Positions 24,505-33,172 of a stretch of DNA of 64,000 bases are shown piece after piece (within the stretch, counting starts at the first letter, position 1; the number at the start of each line of letters is the position of its first letter). The stretch is from an uncultured Parabacteroides sp. (lineage in GTDB: Bacteria > Bacteroidota > Bacteroidia > Bacteroidales > Tannerellaceae), in the NCBI GenBank assembly GCA_937894065.1, contig CALCST010000023.1:62001-126000 (forward strand). Direction: 5' to 3'. The position numbers and the translations under genes were made by a program. A model generated the notes under the pieces. It saw only the letters and a program-made list of their open reading frames with translations, did not search any database and had not been told where the DNA came from.

Positions 24505-26415
24505 CTATTCTTTTATTTTTATAACTTTTCCTTTCTCCCCAATATAATGATAAAGCTTTCTATAGAAATTATGTTTTGATAATGTCTCAGAATCACCTAT
24601 AATTATAAGCTTCATTCTTGCTCTTGTGATAGCAACATTCATTCTTCTCAAATCTTTAAGAAAACCAATATTTCCATCTTCATTTGCCCTTACAAGGCTT
24701 ATCATTATTACATCTCTTTCCTGTCCCTGAAAACCATCAACTGTATGAATTGTTATTAGTTTTCGGAACGGACGGAAGAAAGGATTCTTTTTTATCAGAC
24801 TTCGAAGATAATAGACTTGAGCTTTGTATGGAGAGATAATTCCAAAGTCAATGTTCTCTTCCAGGATTCTTTCTTTTCCAATATTTTCCATATAAACCTG
24901 TAGTTGCAGAACCAGTAGTTCTGCTTCTTTTCGGTTTATACGGCTTAAACTGTCGGTTAAGTCTTCTCCTTCAATATCATATCCTGCAGTATCAGTCCAT
25001 ACTAAAGGCGTGTCCCAATCAAGAATGCCACGATTGCAGACTTCCGGTGCAGAAAACAGTTCACCGTTATAGAACCATTGTGATGAAAATCCCATAATGT
25101 CGTTATTCATTCTATATTGGATTTTCAACAAAGAAACAACTTCAGGTTTACGGTCTGCAACATATTCCATCAAAGTTTTGTCTAATCCGCCTTTAGCTGC
25201 TTCAATACATTTTACAGTAGGAGGGAGCTGTTTATGGTCGCCCGCAAGAACAACTCTGTCTGATTTGTTTATTGCAATCCAACATGCTGCCTCAAGAGCC
25301 TGAGCAGCCTCGTCAATAAACAGGGTACTGAATCTTTTTCCTGTTAGAATTTTATTTGCCGAACCTACTAATGTGCAGGCAATAACTCTTGCTTCGTCAA
25401 ACAGGCTAGCTTCAATGCTCATTTCAAGTTCAGTTGCTCTGTATCTTAATCTGGATAACCTGTTTCTGTCTGTATCTTTTTCGCTTCTGCTTTTTTTGCG
25501 TAGCGATGATTGTATTTCCCTTATCGTTTTTCGTATGCTCCACAATTCTGCATAATCTGGATGAGATTCGAATTTCCTTTCATATGTGAATGATAGCATT
25601 TTATCATTTACTCTGGTAGGATTGCCAATTCTCAAAACCGGAACACCTCTGTCTGTAAGTTTTTCTGCTATCCAATCTACAGCAGTATTACTTTGTGCGC
25701 ATACCAAAACCTGATTTTCCCTGTGTAAAGTTTCATATATAGCTTCAACCAGGGTTGTTGTCTTTCCTGTCCCTGGCGGGCCATGAACAATACTTACATC
25801 TTTAGCGGCGAGAACTTTGTTTACTGCGCAGTCTTGCGAACTGTTAAGCCAAGGGAATCTTACCGGAAATATTTTCCTTTCCTCAGCTTTCTCCGAACCA
25901 AGCATAACATCACGCAAATGAGCTGTTATATTATTCTTTGTCGACATAACTTCTTTCATGGCAGCAAACATAGTTTTATAACTTGTCTCATCGAAATAGA
26001 GCTGAACACCTATTTCTGATGTGGACATTTGCAGTTCTGCCAATGACTGTTGTGATGGAATAGAAACAACCATTACATCTCCTTCAACATAACTGATATT
26101 TGCGCTGAAATTGAAATAGTTCAGCTTCAGTCCTGTTTTCATCGTGAAAAAACATACAGGCCGTCCATGTTCGAATACATGTTCTATTTCTTTTTCCTGT
26201 GTACGCTCAATTTCTACAACCAGTTGGTTCAAAGAGTTGTAATAGCTTCGTCCAAGTCTTATCGGATACCAGCAAAGTCCTTGTTTTATTCTGTGCAGAA
26301 GTCCAGCCTGTTCGGCTTGTTCCTTGTATTGTTCCTTCTCAAACAAGTATTCTTTTTGGAGAAGATCATATTGTGTCTGAAGATGAGCAAATGGAGAAAT
26401 TGAATTTAGATACAT
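24505..26415 (-). CDS. SF1B-type AAA helicase (IGHMBP2/Upf1-like)
   Basis: A 636-residue ATP-dependent helicase. Motifs appear in order: GPPGTGKTTTLVEAI (Walker A, near residue 210), TLFIDEAAQALE (motif II), AGDHKQLPPTV (motif III), QYRMNNDIMGF (motif IV), TVDGFQGQERDVIMISLVR (motif V) and MNVAITRARMKLIIIGD (motif VI). The N-terminal 190 residues contain a beta-barrel-like region, as in IGHMBP2 relatives, preceded by a helical stretch. It probably unwinds or translocates on DNA or RNA. Its start overlaps the purine nucleoside phosphorylase stop by 10 bp, an unusual partner for a helicase. Confidence 0.88.
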   Translation of the reverse strand: MYLNSISPFAHLQTQYDLLQKEYLFEKEQYKEQAEQAGLLHRIKQGLCWYPIRLGRSYYNSLNQLVVEIERTQEKEIEHVFEHGRPVCFFTMKTGLKLNYFNFSANISYVEGDVMVVSIPSQQSLAELQMSTSEIGVQLYFDETSYKTMFAAMKEVMSTKNNITAHLRDVMLGSEKAEERKIFPVRFPWLNSSQDCAVNKVLAAKDVSIVHGPPGTGKTTTLVEAIYETLHRENQVLVCAQSNTAVDWIAEKLTDRGVPVLRIGNPTRVNDKMLSFTYERKFESHPDYAELWSIRKTIREIQSSLRKKSRSEKDTDRNRLSRLRYRATELEMSIEASLFDEARVIACTLVGSANKILTGKRFSTLFIDEAAQALEAACWIAINKSDRVVLAGDHKQLPPTVKCIEAAKGGLDKTLMEYVADRKPEVVSLLKIQYRMNNDIMGFSSQWFYNGELFSAPEVCNRGILDWDTPLVWTDTAGYDIEGEDLTDSLSRINRKEAELLVLQLQVYMENIGKERILEENIDFGIISPYKAQVYYLRSLIKKNPFFRPFRKLITIHTVDGFQGQERDVIMISLVRANEDGNIGFLKDLRRMNVAITRARMKLIIIGDSETLSKHNFYRKLYHYIGEKGKVIKIKE

Positions 26416-27227
26416 GAAACCAAATCTTTGAATATCGTTGTCATTCGTTTTGCAGCCTTGTCTGCCTGTATGATAACATCGTTGGCATCATTTACAAAGT
26501 CGTCAGCAAAATGATATCCTTCGTTAGTTATTACGGACATACCGAAAACTCTGATACCTGCGTGGCGAGCCACAATTACTTCCGGAACGGTACTCATACC
26601 AATGGCATCTCCACCAGCTTTTCCGTAGAAAGCATATTCAGCAGGAGTTTCATATGAAGGACCAGTAAGACCTACATATACGCCTTCCTTAACAACAATA
26701 TCATGCTTATTAGCTATTTCTTTAGCCTTAGCAATAAATTCGCGGTCATAAGCACGAGTCATATCCGGAAATCTTGGTCCGAACTTTTCATTGTTTGGTC
26801 CGATTAATGGATTAGGCATCATGTTTATATGATCACGAATTATCATCAAATCCCCAATCTTGAAAGATGTATTTATACCACCAGCCGCATTTGAAACCAA
26901 CAGATTCTTTATTCCCAGTAATTTCATTACTCTTATAGGGAAAGTAACCTGTTCCATTGTATAACCTTCATAATAATGAAAGCGTCCTTGCATAGCAAGC
27001 ACATTCTTGTTTCCAAGTCTTCCGTGTATTAAATTACCTTTATGACCGGTAGCAGTTGATGCCATGAAATTAGGAATCTGACGATATGGAATAGCTCTTG
27101 CATCCTCTATTTCATCGGCCAAGGAACCTAAGCCGCTACCTAAAATGATTGCTGTGTCCGGTATGTTTTTGATACAGGCAGCCAGATAGGCTGCCGTTTC
27201 AGAATATAAATCTTTATTAATTTGCAT
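26406..27227 (-). CDS. Purine nucleoside phosphorylase (trimeric type)
   Basis: A 273-residue enzyme that cleaves purine nucleosides with phosphate. Family motifs are AIILGSGLGSLADEIED (phosphate loop), ATGHKGNLIHGRL, MQGRFHYYEGYTMEQVTFPIRVM, LLVSNAAGGINTSF, GLTGPSYETPAEY and GMSVITNEGY. The Asn in that last motif favours 6-oxopurines such as inosine and guanosine. It lies 3 bp downstream of the MTA/SAH deaminase gene. That suggests the pair turns adenosine-type by-products (as inosine analogues) into hypoxanthine and a sugar phosphate. Confidence 0.92.
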   Translation of the reverse strand: MQINKDLYSETAAYLAACIKNIPDTAIILGSGLGSLADEIEDARAIPYRQIPNFMASTATGHKGNLIHGRLGNKNVLAMQGRFHYYEGYTMEQVTFPIRVMKLLGIKNLLVSNAAGGINTSFKIGDLMIIRDHINMMPNPLIGPNNEKFGPRFPDMTRAYDREFIAKAKEIANKHDIVVKEGVYVGLTGPSYETPAEYAFYGKAGGDAIGMSTVPEVIVARHAGIRVFGMSVITNEGYHFADDFVNDANDVIIQADKAAKRMTTIFKDLVSCI

Positions 27228-27230
27228 ATT

Positions 27231-28487
27231 TTATTTCATTAGATTATACGCACGTTCACTAGTCTTTTCCATTATTTCTTCTTCTCCCGGAACCTTTCTG
27301 TTCTCCATAATGATTTGTCCGTTACACAAAACTGTGTCCACACTATTGCCATTGGCTGCATAAACCAGGTTTGATACGAAATTAAAGTTCGGAGTGAAAA
27401 CGGGTGACTTTAATTCTATCAGAGACAAATCAGCCAGATAACCTTCTGCTATTTTCCCGCATTTAAGTCCGAAAATTTCTGCTCCGACAGATGTAGCAGA
27501 TTCAAATACTTCTGTAGCAGAAAGAACTTCAGGATCTTTTCTCCACACTTTACCAAGCAAAGCTGCAAGTTTCATTGCTTCAACCATATCCAGATTGTTG
27601 GATGAAGCACATCCGTCGGTTCCTAGTCCTACTTTAATTCCGGCTTTTTTCATTTCATGGAACTTGAATTCCATTCCGGAAGCTAATTTCATGTTTGACG
27701 CCGGATTGTGTATAACTTTCACTCCATGATCTGCCAACATTCTTATCTCGTCATTATCAACATAAATGCCGTGAGCTATGATTAATCTTGGAGATAAGAG
27801 ACCAAGATGATATAAATATCTTACAGGTGAATAACCGAATTGCTTTATAGAATTATTGACTTCTTCTTCTGTTTCTGCTAAATGAATATGTATAGGAATA
27901 CAATTATTTTCAGAGAATTTATTTATCCATTTCAATAGTTCTCCAGACACAGTATATATAGCATGAGGTCCCATTGCAGGATAAATCCTGTCATTACATT
28001 CTTCTGTAATTGTTTTATAAACCTTTTTGCAGTTTACTTTTGCCTTTTCTGCTGTTTCTGCATCAAAATGGTCAAAGCATGCAGCAGAGAGAATAGCTCT
28101 AATTCCCATTTCTTCGGCAGCTTTAGCTATGCCACGTACCTTAAAATACATATCGGAAAATGTAGTTGTCCCGCTTTTTATCATTTCCAGACATGCAAGT
28201 TTTGCCCCCCAATATATATCTTCCTGTGTCATTTTTGCCTCGTTTGGCCATATTTTCTTCTCCAACCAAGGCATAAGCTTCATATCATCGGCATATCCAC
28301 GGAACAATGTCATTGCTGAATGCGTATGTCCGTTGATAAATCCTGGAATGATTGCTTTATCTTTAGCATTGATGACTCTATCAGCTTTTACCTGCAGATT
28401 TTCTCCAATGCTTTTTATCCATTTACCTTCAATATATATGTCTTTTATTGCTCCATCTAAAAGAGCATCTTTTATAAGTATATTCAT
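27231..28487 (-). CDS. mtaD: 5-methylthioadenosine / S-adenosylhomocysteine deaminase (amidohydrolase)
   Basis: A 418-residue metal-dependent amidohydrolase that replaces the 6-amino group of MTA, SAH or adenosine with oxygen. Visible metal ligands are FINGHTHSAMTLFRG (HxH), HIHLAETEEEV, IAHGIYVDNDEI and GTDGCASSNNLDMVEAMK. The final beta-sandwich strand motif ADLSLIELKSP is also typical. Aminofutalosine deaminase (another menaquinone route) is a close relative, but menF downstream points to the classical pathway, so MTA/SAH is the better call. The start overlaps the M20 stop (ATGA). Confidence 0.85.
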   Translation of the reverse strand: MNILIKDALLDGAIKDIYIEGKWIKSIGENLQVKADRVINAKDKAIIPGFINGHTHSAMTLFRGYADDMKLMPWLEKKIWPNEAKMTQEDIYWGAKLACLEMIKSGTTTFSDMYFKVRGIAKAAEEMGIRAILSAACFDHFDAETAEKAKVNCKKVYKTITEECNDRIYPAMGPHAIYTVSGELLKWINKFSENNCIPIHIHLAETEEEVNNSIKQFGYSPVRYLYHLGLLSPRLIIAHGIYVDNDEIRMLADHGVKVIHNPASNMKLASGMEFKFHEMKKAGIKVGLGTDGCASSNNLDMVEAMKLAALLGKVWRKDPEVLSATEVFESATSVGAEIFGLKCGKIAEGYLADLSLIELKSPVFTPNFNFVSNLVYAANGNSVDTVLCNGQIIMENRKVPGEEEIMEKTSERAYNLMK

Positions 28488-29842
28488 GATTTGAAAATAC
28501 GATAAAATTCAGCAACTGATTCAATACCTTTGTAGAAAATATCCAGTCTGCAACTTTCATTGGGTGAGTGAATTGCATTTTGCTCAAGACCGAATCCCAT
28601 AAGAACAGTTTTTATACCCAAAACCTGTTCGAAAGTTGAGATAATAGGAATACTTCCGCCTCTGCGGACTGCAATAGGAGTTTGTCCGAATGCAATTTCT
28701 ACAGCCTTTTCTGCTGCCTGATATGCCGGAAGGTCAATAGGACAAACATATCCTTCTCCGCCATGCATAGGAGTTACTTTTACTTTTACATAATCAGGAG
28801 CTACATTAGCGATATATTCTTCAAACATTTTTGATATTTTCTCATGGTTCTGATGTGGCACAAGTCTGCATGAAACCTTAGCATAAGCCTTTGATGGTAA
28901 CACAGTCTTGCTTCCTTCGCTAGTGTATCCGCCCCAGATACCGCAAACATCAAATGAAGGGCGGCAGCTGTTGCGTTCCAATGTTGAATAACCTTTTTCT
29001 CCAAACAGAGCATTGACATCAATAGCTTGTTTATATTTTTCTTCGCTGAAAGGAACTTTTGCAATCATTTCTCGTTCGCGTGCCGACAATTCTTCCACGT
29101 CATCATAGAATCCTGGAATAGTTATTCTGCCATCACCATCTGTTATATCAGCAATTAGTTTACACAAAACATTTATAGGATTGGCAACTGCACCTCCGAA
29201 ATGACCGGAATGTAGATCTCTGTTCGGACCAGTCACTTCAATTTCCCAATAAGCAAGTCCTCTAAGTCCTGTTGTCAGTGATGGAACTTCTGCACTTACC
29301 ATGCTAGTGTCCGAAACCAGAATTATATCAGCCTTGAGCAATTCCTTATGTTTCTCGCAGAAACTTTCCAGGCTAGGAGAGCCGATTTCTTCTTCTCCTT
29401 CGAATATGAATTTTACGTTGCAATCCAGCAAACCTTCATTAAGAGCAGTTTCAAATCCTTTTACCTGAATCATACCCTGACCTTTGTCGTCATCAGCACC
29501 GCGTGCATATATTTTCCCGTCTCTGATTTCCGGTTCGAAAGGATTACTTTTCCATAATTCCAAAGGTTCGGCAGGCATAACATCATAGTGGGCATAAACC
29601 AAAACTGTTGGTTTACCTTCACCAATTATTTTTTCGCCATAAACGATAGGATTACCTTCTGTAGGCATCACTTCTGCTTTGTCTGCACCGGAAGAAAGTA
29701 GCAATTCAACCCACTTTTCGGCACACTTTGTCATATCTGCCTTGTGTTCATGTTTTGCACTTATCGAAGGAATACGAATAAGAGAGAACAGTTCTTCAAG
29801 AAATCTCTCTTTGTTATTTTCAATATAATTCTTTACTGACAT
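28484..29842 (-). CDS. M20 family dipeptidase
   Basis: A 452-residue zinc metallopeptidase of the M20 / carnosinase-like group, hydrolysing dipeptides or short peptides in the cytoplasm. Motifs are VLVYAHYDVMPAEPLELW (first metal ligands), YARGADDDKGQG, KFIFEGEEEIGSPSL, the dimerisation-domain segment DLHSGHFGGAVANP, and the C-terminal GLEQNAIHSPNESCRLD. No signal peptide was seen. It appears to be the first gene of the operon running to menF. A repeat element lies just upstream of its ATG, so the promoter must lie in or beyond the repeat. Confidence 0.92.
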   Translation of the reverse strand: MSVKNYIENNKERFLEELFSLIRIPSISAKHEHKADMTKCAEKWVELLLSSGADKAEVMPTEGNPIVYGEKIIGEGKPTVLVYAHYDVMPAEPLELWKSNPFEPEIRDGKIYARGADDDKGQGMIQVKGFETALNEGLLDCNVKFIFEGEEEIGSPSLESFCEKHKELLKADIILVSDTSMVSAEVPSLTTGLRGLAYWEIEVTGPNRDLHSGHFGGAVANPINVLCKLIADITDGDGRITIPGFYDDVEELSAREREMIAKVPFSEEKYKQAIDVNALFGEKGYSTLERNSCRPSFDVCGIWGGYTSEGSKTVLPSKAYAKVSCRLVPHQNHEKISKMFEEYIANVAPDYVKVKVTPMHGGEGYVCPIDLPAYQAAEKAVEIAFGQTPIAVRRGGSIPIISTFEQVLGIKTVLMGFGLEQNAIHSPNESCRLDIFYKGIESVAEFYRIFKS

Positions 29843-29850
29843 AGAATGTT

Positions 29851-29978
29851 AAGTTTATGAGTTTATTAGTTTTAGTAGTAAAGGAGTTAATTAGTAAAGG
29901 AGTCAAGTAGTCAAGAAGTTTTTTCTTGTTTCTGTGGCCTCGTCAACTTGTTAACTTGTCACCTCGTTACCTTATCAA
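29851..29978 (+). repeat. Dispersed octamer-type repeat upstream of the M20 gene
   Basis: Left array at 29851-29915: AAGTTTAT, GAGTTTAT, a 9-mer TAGTTTTAG, then TAGTAAAG, GAGTTAAT, TAGTAAAG, GAGTCAAG, TAGTCAAG. Right array at 29939-29978: CTCGTCAA, CTTGTTAA, CTTGTCAC, CTCGTTAC, CTTATCAA. The centre has CTGTGGCC, a variant of the family signature. The left array begins 8 bp before the M20 start. Confidence 0.8.
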
Positions 29979-30102
29979 CTTAAACACAGAGATACTGAAA
30001 CTCCGGATTATAATTCTATAATTACATCTGTGACTTTGTGCCTCTGTGTTTTCTTTACTTCCAACTTCCTCCAAAGTTATAAACTAATATTGATAAATGC
30101 AA

Positions 30103-30161
30103 AAAGGGAACAAAAGCTCTGTTGGTGTATTTTAAATAACCAAAAGACTTTAGTTCCCTTT
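30103..30161. terminator. Long hairpin between the M20 and SPOR genes
   Basis: AAAGGGAAC plus AAAG on the left pairs with CTTT plus GTTCCCTTT on the right, one mismatch, around a loop of about 30 nt. A-rich and T-rich flanks would suit a terminator for minus-strand transcripts from the SPOR gene. The large loop makes this uncertain. Confidence 0.5.
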
Positions 30162-30188
30162 GTATATGTTGCCAATTTATTTATATTC

Positions 30189-30321
30189 AAGTTTCGCAAA
30201 CTCAACTGTCAAGTTACGAGTTGACAAGAATTATTATAAAGTTCAAATTAAAAGCTGTTTGATTATGTTAACTTGTCTCTGAAGCCTTGTTAACTTTTAA
30301 GTTGAGCAACTTGAGAAACTT
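30189..30321 (+). repeat. Dispersed octamer-type inverted repeat, full-length copy
   Basis: Left end AAGTTTCGCAAACTCAACTG, then GAGTTGACAAG. Right half has TTAACTTGTCTCTGAAGCC, TTGTTAACTTTTAAGTTGAG, then CAACTTGAGAAACTT. The outer ends are inverted (AAGTTTC ... GAAACTT). The copy is 133 bp, 7 bp from the SPOR gene stop. Confidence 0.8.
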
Positions 30322-30328
30322 AAGAGAT

Positions 30329-30817
30329 TTATCTCTTTTCCAACAACCAAGCATCCTGGAAGTTAGGAGCATATTTTGCTTTAACTTCGTCACGGCTGTG
30401 AGCTGCATCAATCTTGCTATCATAGCTTGAAACGATAACTCTCAACATGCCTTGTTCGTTTTCACCAAGAACTGCATTGTAACCGTCGTTAATCATACGT
30501 TCTTTAAGTGCGTATGCATTTGTTTTGTTCTTGAAGCTACCTACAACAACACTGTAGCGTCTCAGTCTGCTTGCATCTTCACCTGCAGCAACTCTGATGC
30601 TTTCAGAGCGAGTAGTTGTGTTTGTTGGACGAGGTTTTGAAACCGGAGTAACAACTTCTTCCTCTTCTTCGTCATAAATTTCTTCCTCCACAGGAGCAGT
30701 AGTCTCTTTCTCTTTTGCTTGTTCGTAAGCAGCTTTGTAAGCACTCTGTTTTGGCTTACAAGAACCAAAAGCTAACACCATACACAATGTAGCTCCAAAT
30801 AACCAGATTTTATTCAT
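30329..30817 (-). CDS. SPOR-domain lipoprotein
   Basis: A 162-residue exported protein. The signal peptide ends in a lipobox (AFGSC, Cys20), followed by an acidic linker (EEEIYDEEEEEVV). The C-terminal 80 residues form a SPOR domain (RYSVVVGSFKNKTNAYALKERMINDGYNAVL ... RVIVSSYDS). SPOR domains bind denuded glycan strands of septal peptidoglycan, so a role at the division site or cell wall is likely. A TATCTTTG -7 box lies on the minus strand at 30868-30861. It is monocistronic, with a repeat immediately downstream. Confidence 0.88.
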   Translation of the reverse strand: MNKIWLFGATLCMVLAFGSCKPKQSAYKAAYEQAKEKETTAPVEEEIYDEEEEEVVTPVSKPRPTNTTTRSESIRVAAGEDASRLRRYSVVVGSFKNKTNAYALKERMINDGYNAVLGENEQGMLRVIVSSYDSKIDAAHSRDEVKAKYAPNFQDAWLLEKR

Positions 30818-30860
30818 AATTTTTTATGTTTTTTGAAACCTATTTCAAGTTTAATAGGGG

Positions 30861-30888
30861 CAAAGATATTAAAAATACGAATTGGCAA
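30861..30888 (-). promoter_or_regulatory. Promoter of the SPOR gene
   Basis: On the minus strand TATCTTTG (30868-30861) with an upstream TTG (30888-30886). The 17-bp spacing is shorter than usual, but the -7 box is exact. The start codon is 44 bp downstream. Confidence 0.55.
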
Positions 30889-30962
30889 GCAATTTTATTG
30901 ATGGAAAAAAGTAATTTCGCAAACAAAATTGGTTAACTCAAGTTTAAAGCTTTATTTTTTAT

Positions 30963-33071
30963 ATGAATAAATCTATAGGTTCAATGATTATGGCAACATC
31001 CGTGTTGTTAGGCTCGTGTGCCGGTAATGGAAACGATGCTTCCAATTCGACTGTTGAGACTAAAGATCTCATCGGCCGTTCAGAGATTAATGTTACTGAT
31101 GGCAGAATGACTCCGGAAGCACTTTGGGCATTTGGTCGTATCGGAGGAGTAAGTGTTTCTCCGGATGCCAAGAAGTTGGTTTACACTGTAGGATATTACA
31201 GCGTTCCTCAGGATAAAGGAAACAGAGAAGTGTTTGTTATGAACGCTGATGGTTCTGAAAATACTCAGATAACAAAAACTCCTTTTTCCGAAGGTAATAC
31301 AGTATGGTTTAAAAATGGAACGAAAATAGCATTTCTTTCTTCCGAAAGTGGTAGCAGCCAGGTTTGGGAAATGAATCCGGACGGAACAGGACGCAAGCAG
31401 CTCTCAAATTATGACGGAAATATCGAAGGTTTCGCTTTCTCTCCAGACGAAAAGAAGATTCTTTTCATTTCTCAAGTTAAAACTGTTCCATCAACAAAGG
31501 ATAAATATCCAGACTTGGATAAAACAACAGGACTTGTAATTACCGACCTTATGTATAAGCATTGGGATGAATGGGTGACAACTGCTCCTCATCCTTTCGT
31601 TGCAGATTTCGATGGAGAGAAGATTTCTAATCCGGTGGATATAATGGAAGGTGAACCTTTTGAAAGCCCAATGAAACCTTTCGGTGGCATCGAACAGCTT
31701 GCGTGGAACACTACTTCGGATAAAGTGGCATATACTAGCCGTAAAAAGGTTGGTAAGGAATATAGTCTTTCAACTAACTCAGATATATATGAGTATGATT
31801 TGAAAACCAAAGAAACTCGTAACCTGAGCGAAGGTATAATGGGCTACGATACAAATCCTCAATATTCTCCTGACGGTAAATCTATTGCTTGGCAGAGTAT
31901 GGAACACGACGGATACGAGTCAGATCAGAACCGTCTTATGGTTATGGATCTTGAAAGTGGAAAGAAAACATTTGTCAGCAAAGATTTTGATTCAAATGTG
32001 GATGCTTTCTGCTGGAGCAACGATTCAAAAACTATTTATTTCACAGGTGTATGGCATGCTAAAACTCAGATTTATGCTGCTGATGTTGCTAATTGCACTG
32101 TGAAACAGATTACAGAAGGTCAGCACGACTACAGCGGCGTTTCTCTTCTCGGCAACGATAAACTTCTTGCCTTGCGTCATTCCATGAGTGCGGCAGACGA
32201 AATATTCACTGTTTCTCTGGATGGCGAACAGACTCAGATTTCATTTGAAAACAAGCATATTTATGACAAGCTTGAAATGGGTAAAGTTGAAGAAAGATGG
32301 ATTACTACAACTGATGGTAAGAAAATGCTTACATGGGTGATTTATCCTCCTCATTTCGATGCTTCAAAGAAATATCCGGCAGTATTGTTCTGTCAGGGCG
32401 GACCGCAAAGTCCGGTAAGCCAGTTCTGGTCTTACAGATGGAACTTCCAGATTATGGCTGCTCACGATTATATTGTTATAGCTCCTAACCGTCGCGGTCT
32501 TCCGGGCTTTGGCAAGGAATGGAACGAGGCTATCAGTGGTGATTATGGCGGACAATGTATGAAGGATTATCTTACAGCGGTTGACGAAATTTCAAAAGAA
32601 CCGTTTATTGATAAAGACAGACTTGGTTGCGTTGGTGCAAGCTTCGGCGGTTTCTCTGTTTACTGGCTTGCCGGACACCACGACAAGAGATTCAAGGCAT
32701 TTATTGCTCATGACGGTATTTTCAATATGGAAATGCAATATCTTGAAACAGAAGAAATGTGGTTCGCTAATTGGGATATGGGCGGAGCATATTGGGATAA
32801 GTCAAATGCTACAGCTCAGCGTACATTTGCTAATTCTCCTCATCGTTTCGTTGACAAGTGGGATACTCCGATTCTTTGTATCCATGGCGAAAAAGATTAC
32901 AGAATTCTTGCAAACCAGGGGATGGCTGCATTCAATGCCGCAGTTCTTCGTGGCGTTCCTGCAGAACTTCTTATTTATCCGGACGAAAACCATTGGGTGT
33001 TGAAACCTCAGAACAGTATTCTTTGGCAGCGTACATTCTTTGAATGGTTGGATAAGTGGTTGAAGAAATAG
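30963..33071 (+). CDS. S9 family peptidase, DPP5-like lipoprotein
   Basis: A 702-residue exported serine peptidase. The signal peptide ends in a lipobox (VLLGSC, Cys19). A seven-bladed beta-propeller of WD-like repeats (VSVSPDAKKLVYTV, FAFSPDEKKILFIS, PQYSPDGKSIAWQ) covers roughly residues 50-430, followed by the catalytic domain. The active serine is S560 in CVGASFGGFSVYW, the Asp is in CIHGEKDYRI near residue 643, and the His is in YPDENHWVL. It resembles dipeptidyl-peptidase 5 of Porphyromonas, which releases dipeptides after hydrophobic residues. It is a second S9 enzyme in the window, only distantly like the first. Confidence 0.9.
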   Translation: MNKSIGSMIMATSVLLGSCAGNGNDASNSTVETKDLIGRSEINVTDGRMTPEALWAFGRIGGVSVSPDAKKLVYTVGYYSVPQDKGNREVFVMNADGSENTQITKTPFSEGNTVWFKNGTKIAFLSSESGSSQVWEMNPDGTGRKQLSNYDGNIEGFAFSPDEKKILFISQVKTVPSTKDKYPDLDKTTGLVITDLMYKHWDEWVTTAPHPFVADFDGEKISNPVDIMEGEPFESPMKPFGGIEQLAWNTTSDKVAYTSRKKVGKEYSLSTNSDIYEYDLKTKETRNLSEGIMGYDTNPQYSPDGKSIAWQSMEHDGYESDQNRLMVMDLESGKKTFVSKDFDSNVDAFCWSNDSKTIYFTGVWHAKTQIYAADVANCTVKQITEGQHDYSGVSLLGNDKLLALRHSMSAADEIFTVSLDGEQTQISFENKHIYDKLEMGKVEERWITTTDGKKMLTWVIYPPHFDASKKYPAVLFCQGGPQSPVSQFWSYRWNFQIMAAHDYIVIAPNRRGLPGFGKEWNEAISGDYGGQCMKDYLTAVDEISKEPFIDKDRLGCVGASFGGFSVYWLAGHHDKRFKAFIAHDGIFNMEMQYLETEEMWFANWDMGGAYWDKSNATAQRTFANSPHRFVDKWDTPILCIHGEKDYRILANQGMAAFNAAVLRGVPAELLIYPDENHWVLKPQNSILWQRTFFEWLDKWLKK

Positions 33072-33080
33072 TTTTGGCTA

Positions 33081-33160
33081 GGTGACGAGTTTACAAGGAA
33101 ACAAGTTGACAAGGAATTATGTCTTGTCAACTCGTTTCTGGAGCCTCGTCAACTTTTAAA
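33081..33160 (+). repeat. Dispersed octamer-type repeat, short copy, upstream of the SDR gene
   Basis: A hairpin at its core, AGTTGACAAG (33104-33113) pairing with CTTGTCAACT (33123-33132), is flanked by GACGAGTTTACAAGG on the left and CTGGAGCCTCGTCAACTTTT on the right. It ends 13 bp before the SDR start codon. Confidence 0.75.
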
Positions 33161-33172
33161 AAAATCAATTGT

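Larger units (their letters stand above)
29843..30328. other. Gene-free spacer filled with repeats and hairpins
   Basis: It contains two dispersed repeat copies (29851-29978 and 30189-30321), a 10-bp inverted repeat AAACACAGAG / CTCTGTGTTT (29982-29991 and 30042-30051), and a long hairpin at 30103-30161. No coding ORF was supported. Confidence 0.65.

Noticed and set aside
27231..28487. Aminofutalosine deaminase of the alternative menaquinone pathway
   Set aside because: The sequence family allows it, but menF at the end of the same operon indicates the classical isochorismate route.
33119..33172. Longer TTG-initiated start for the SDR gene
   Set aside because: The extension is translated from the dispersed repeat and the ATG at 33173 begins right at the Rossmann fold.
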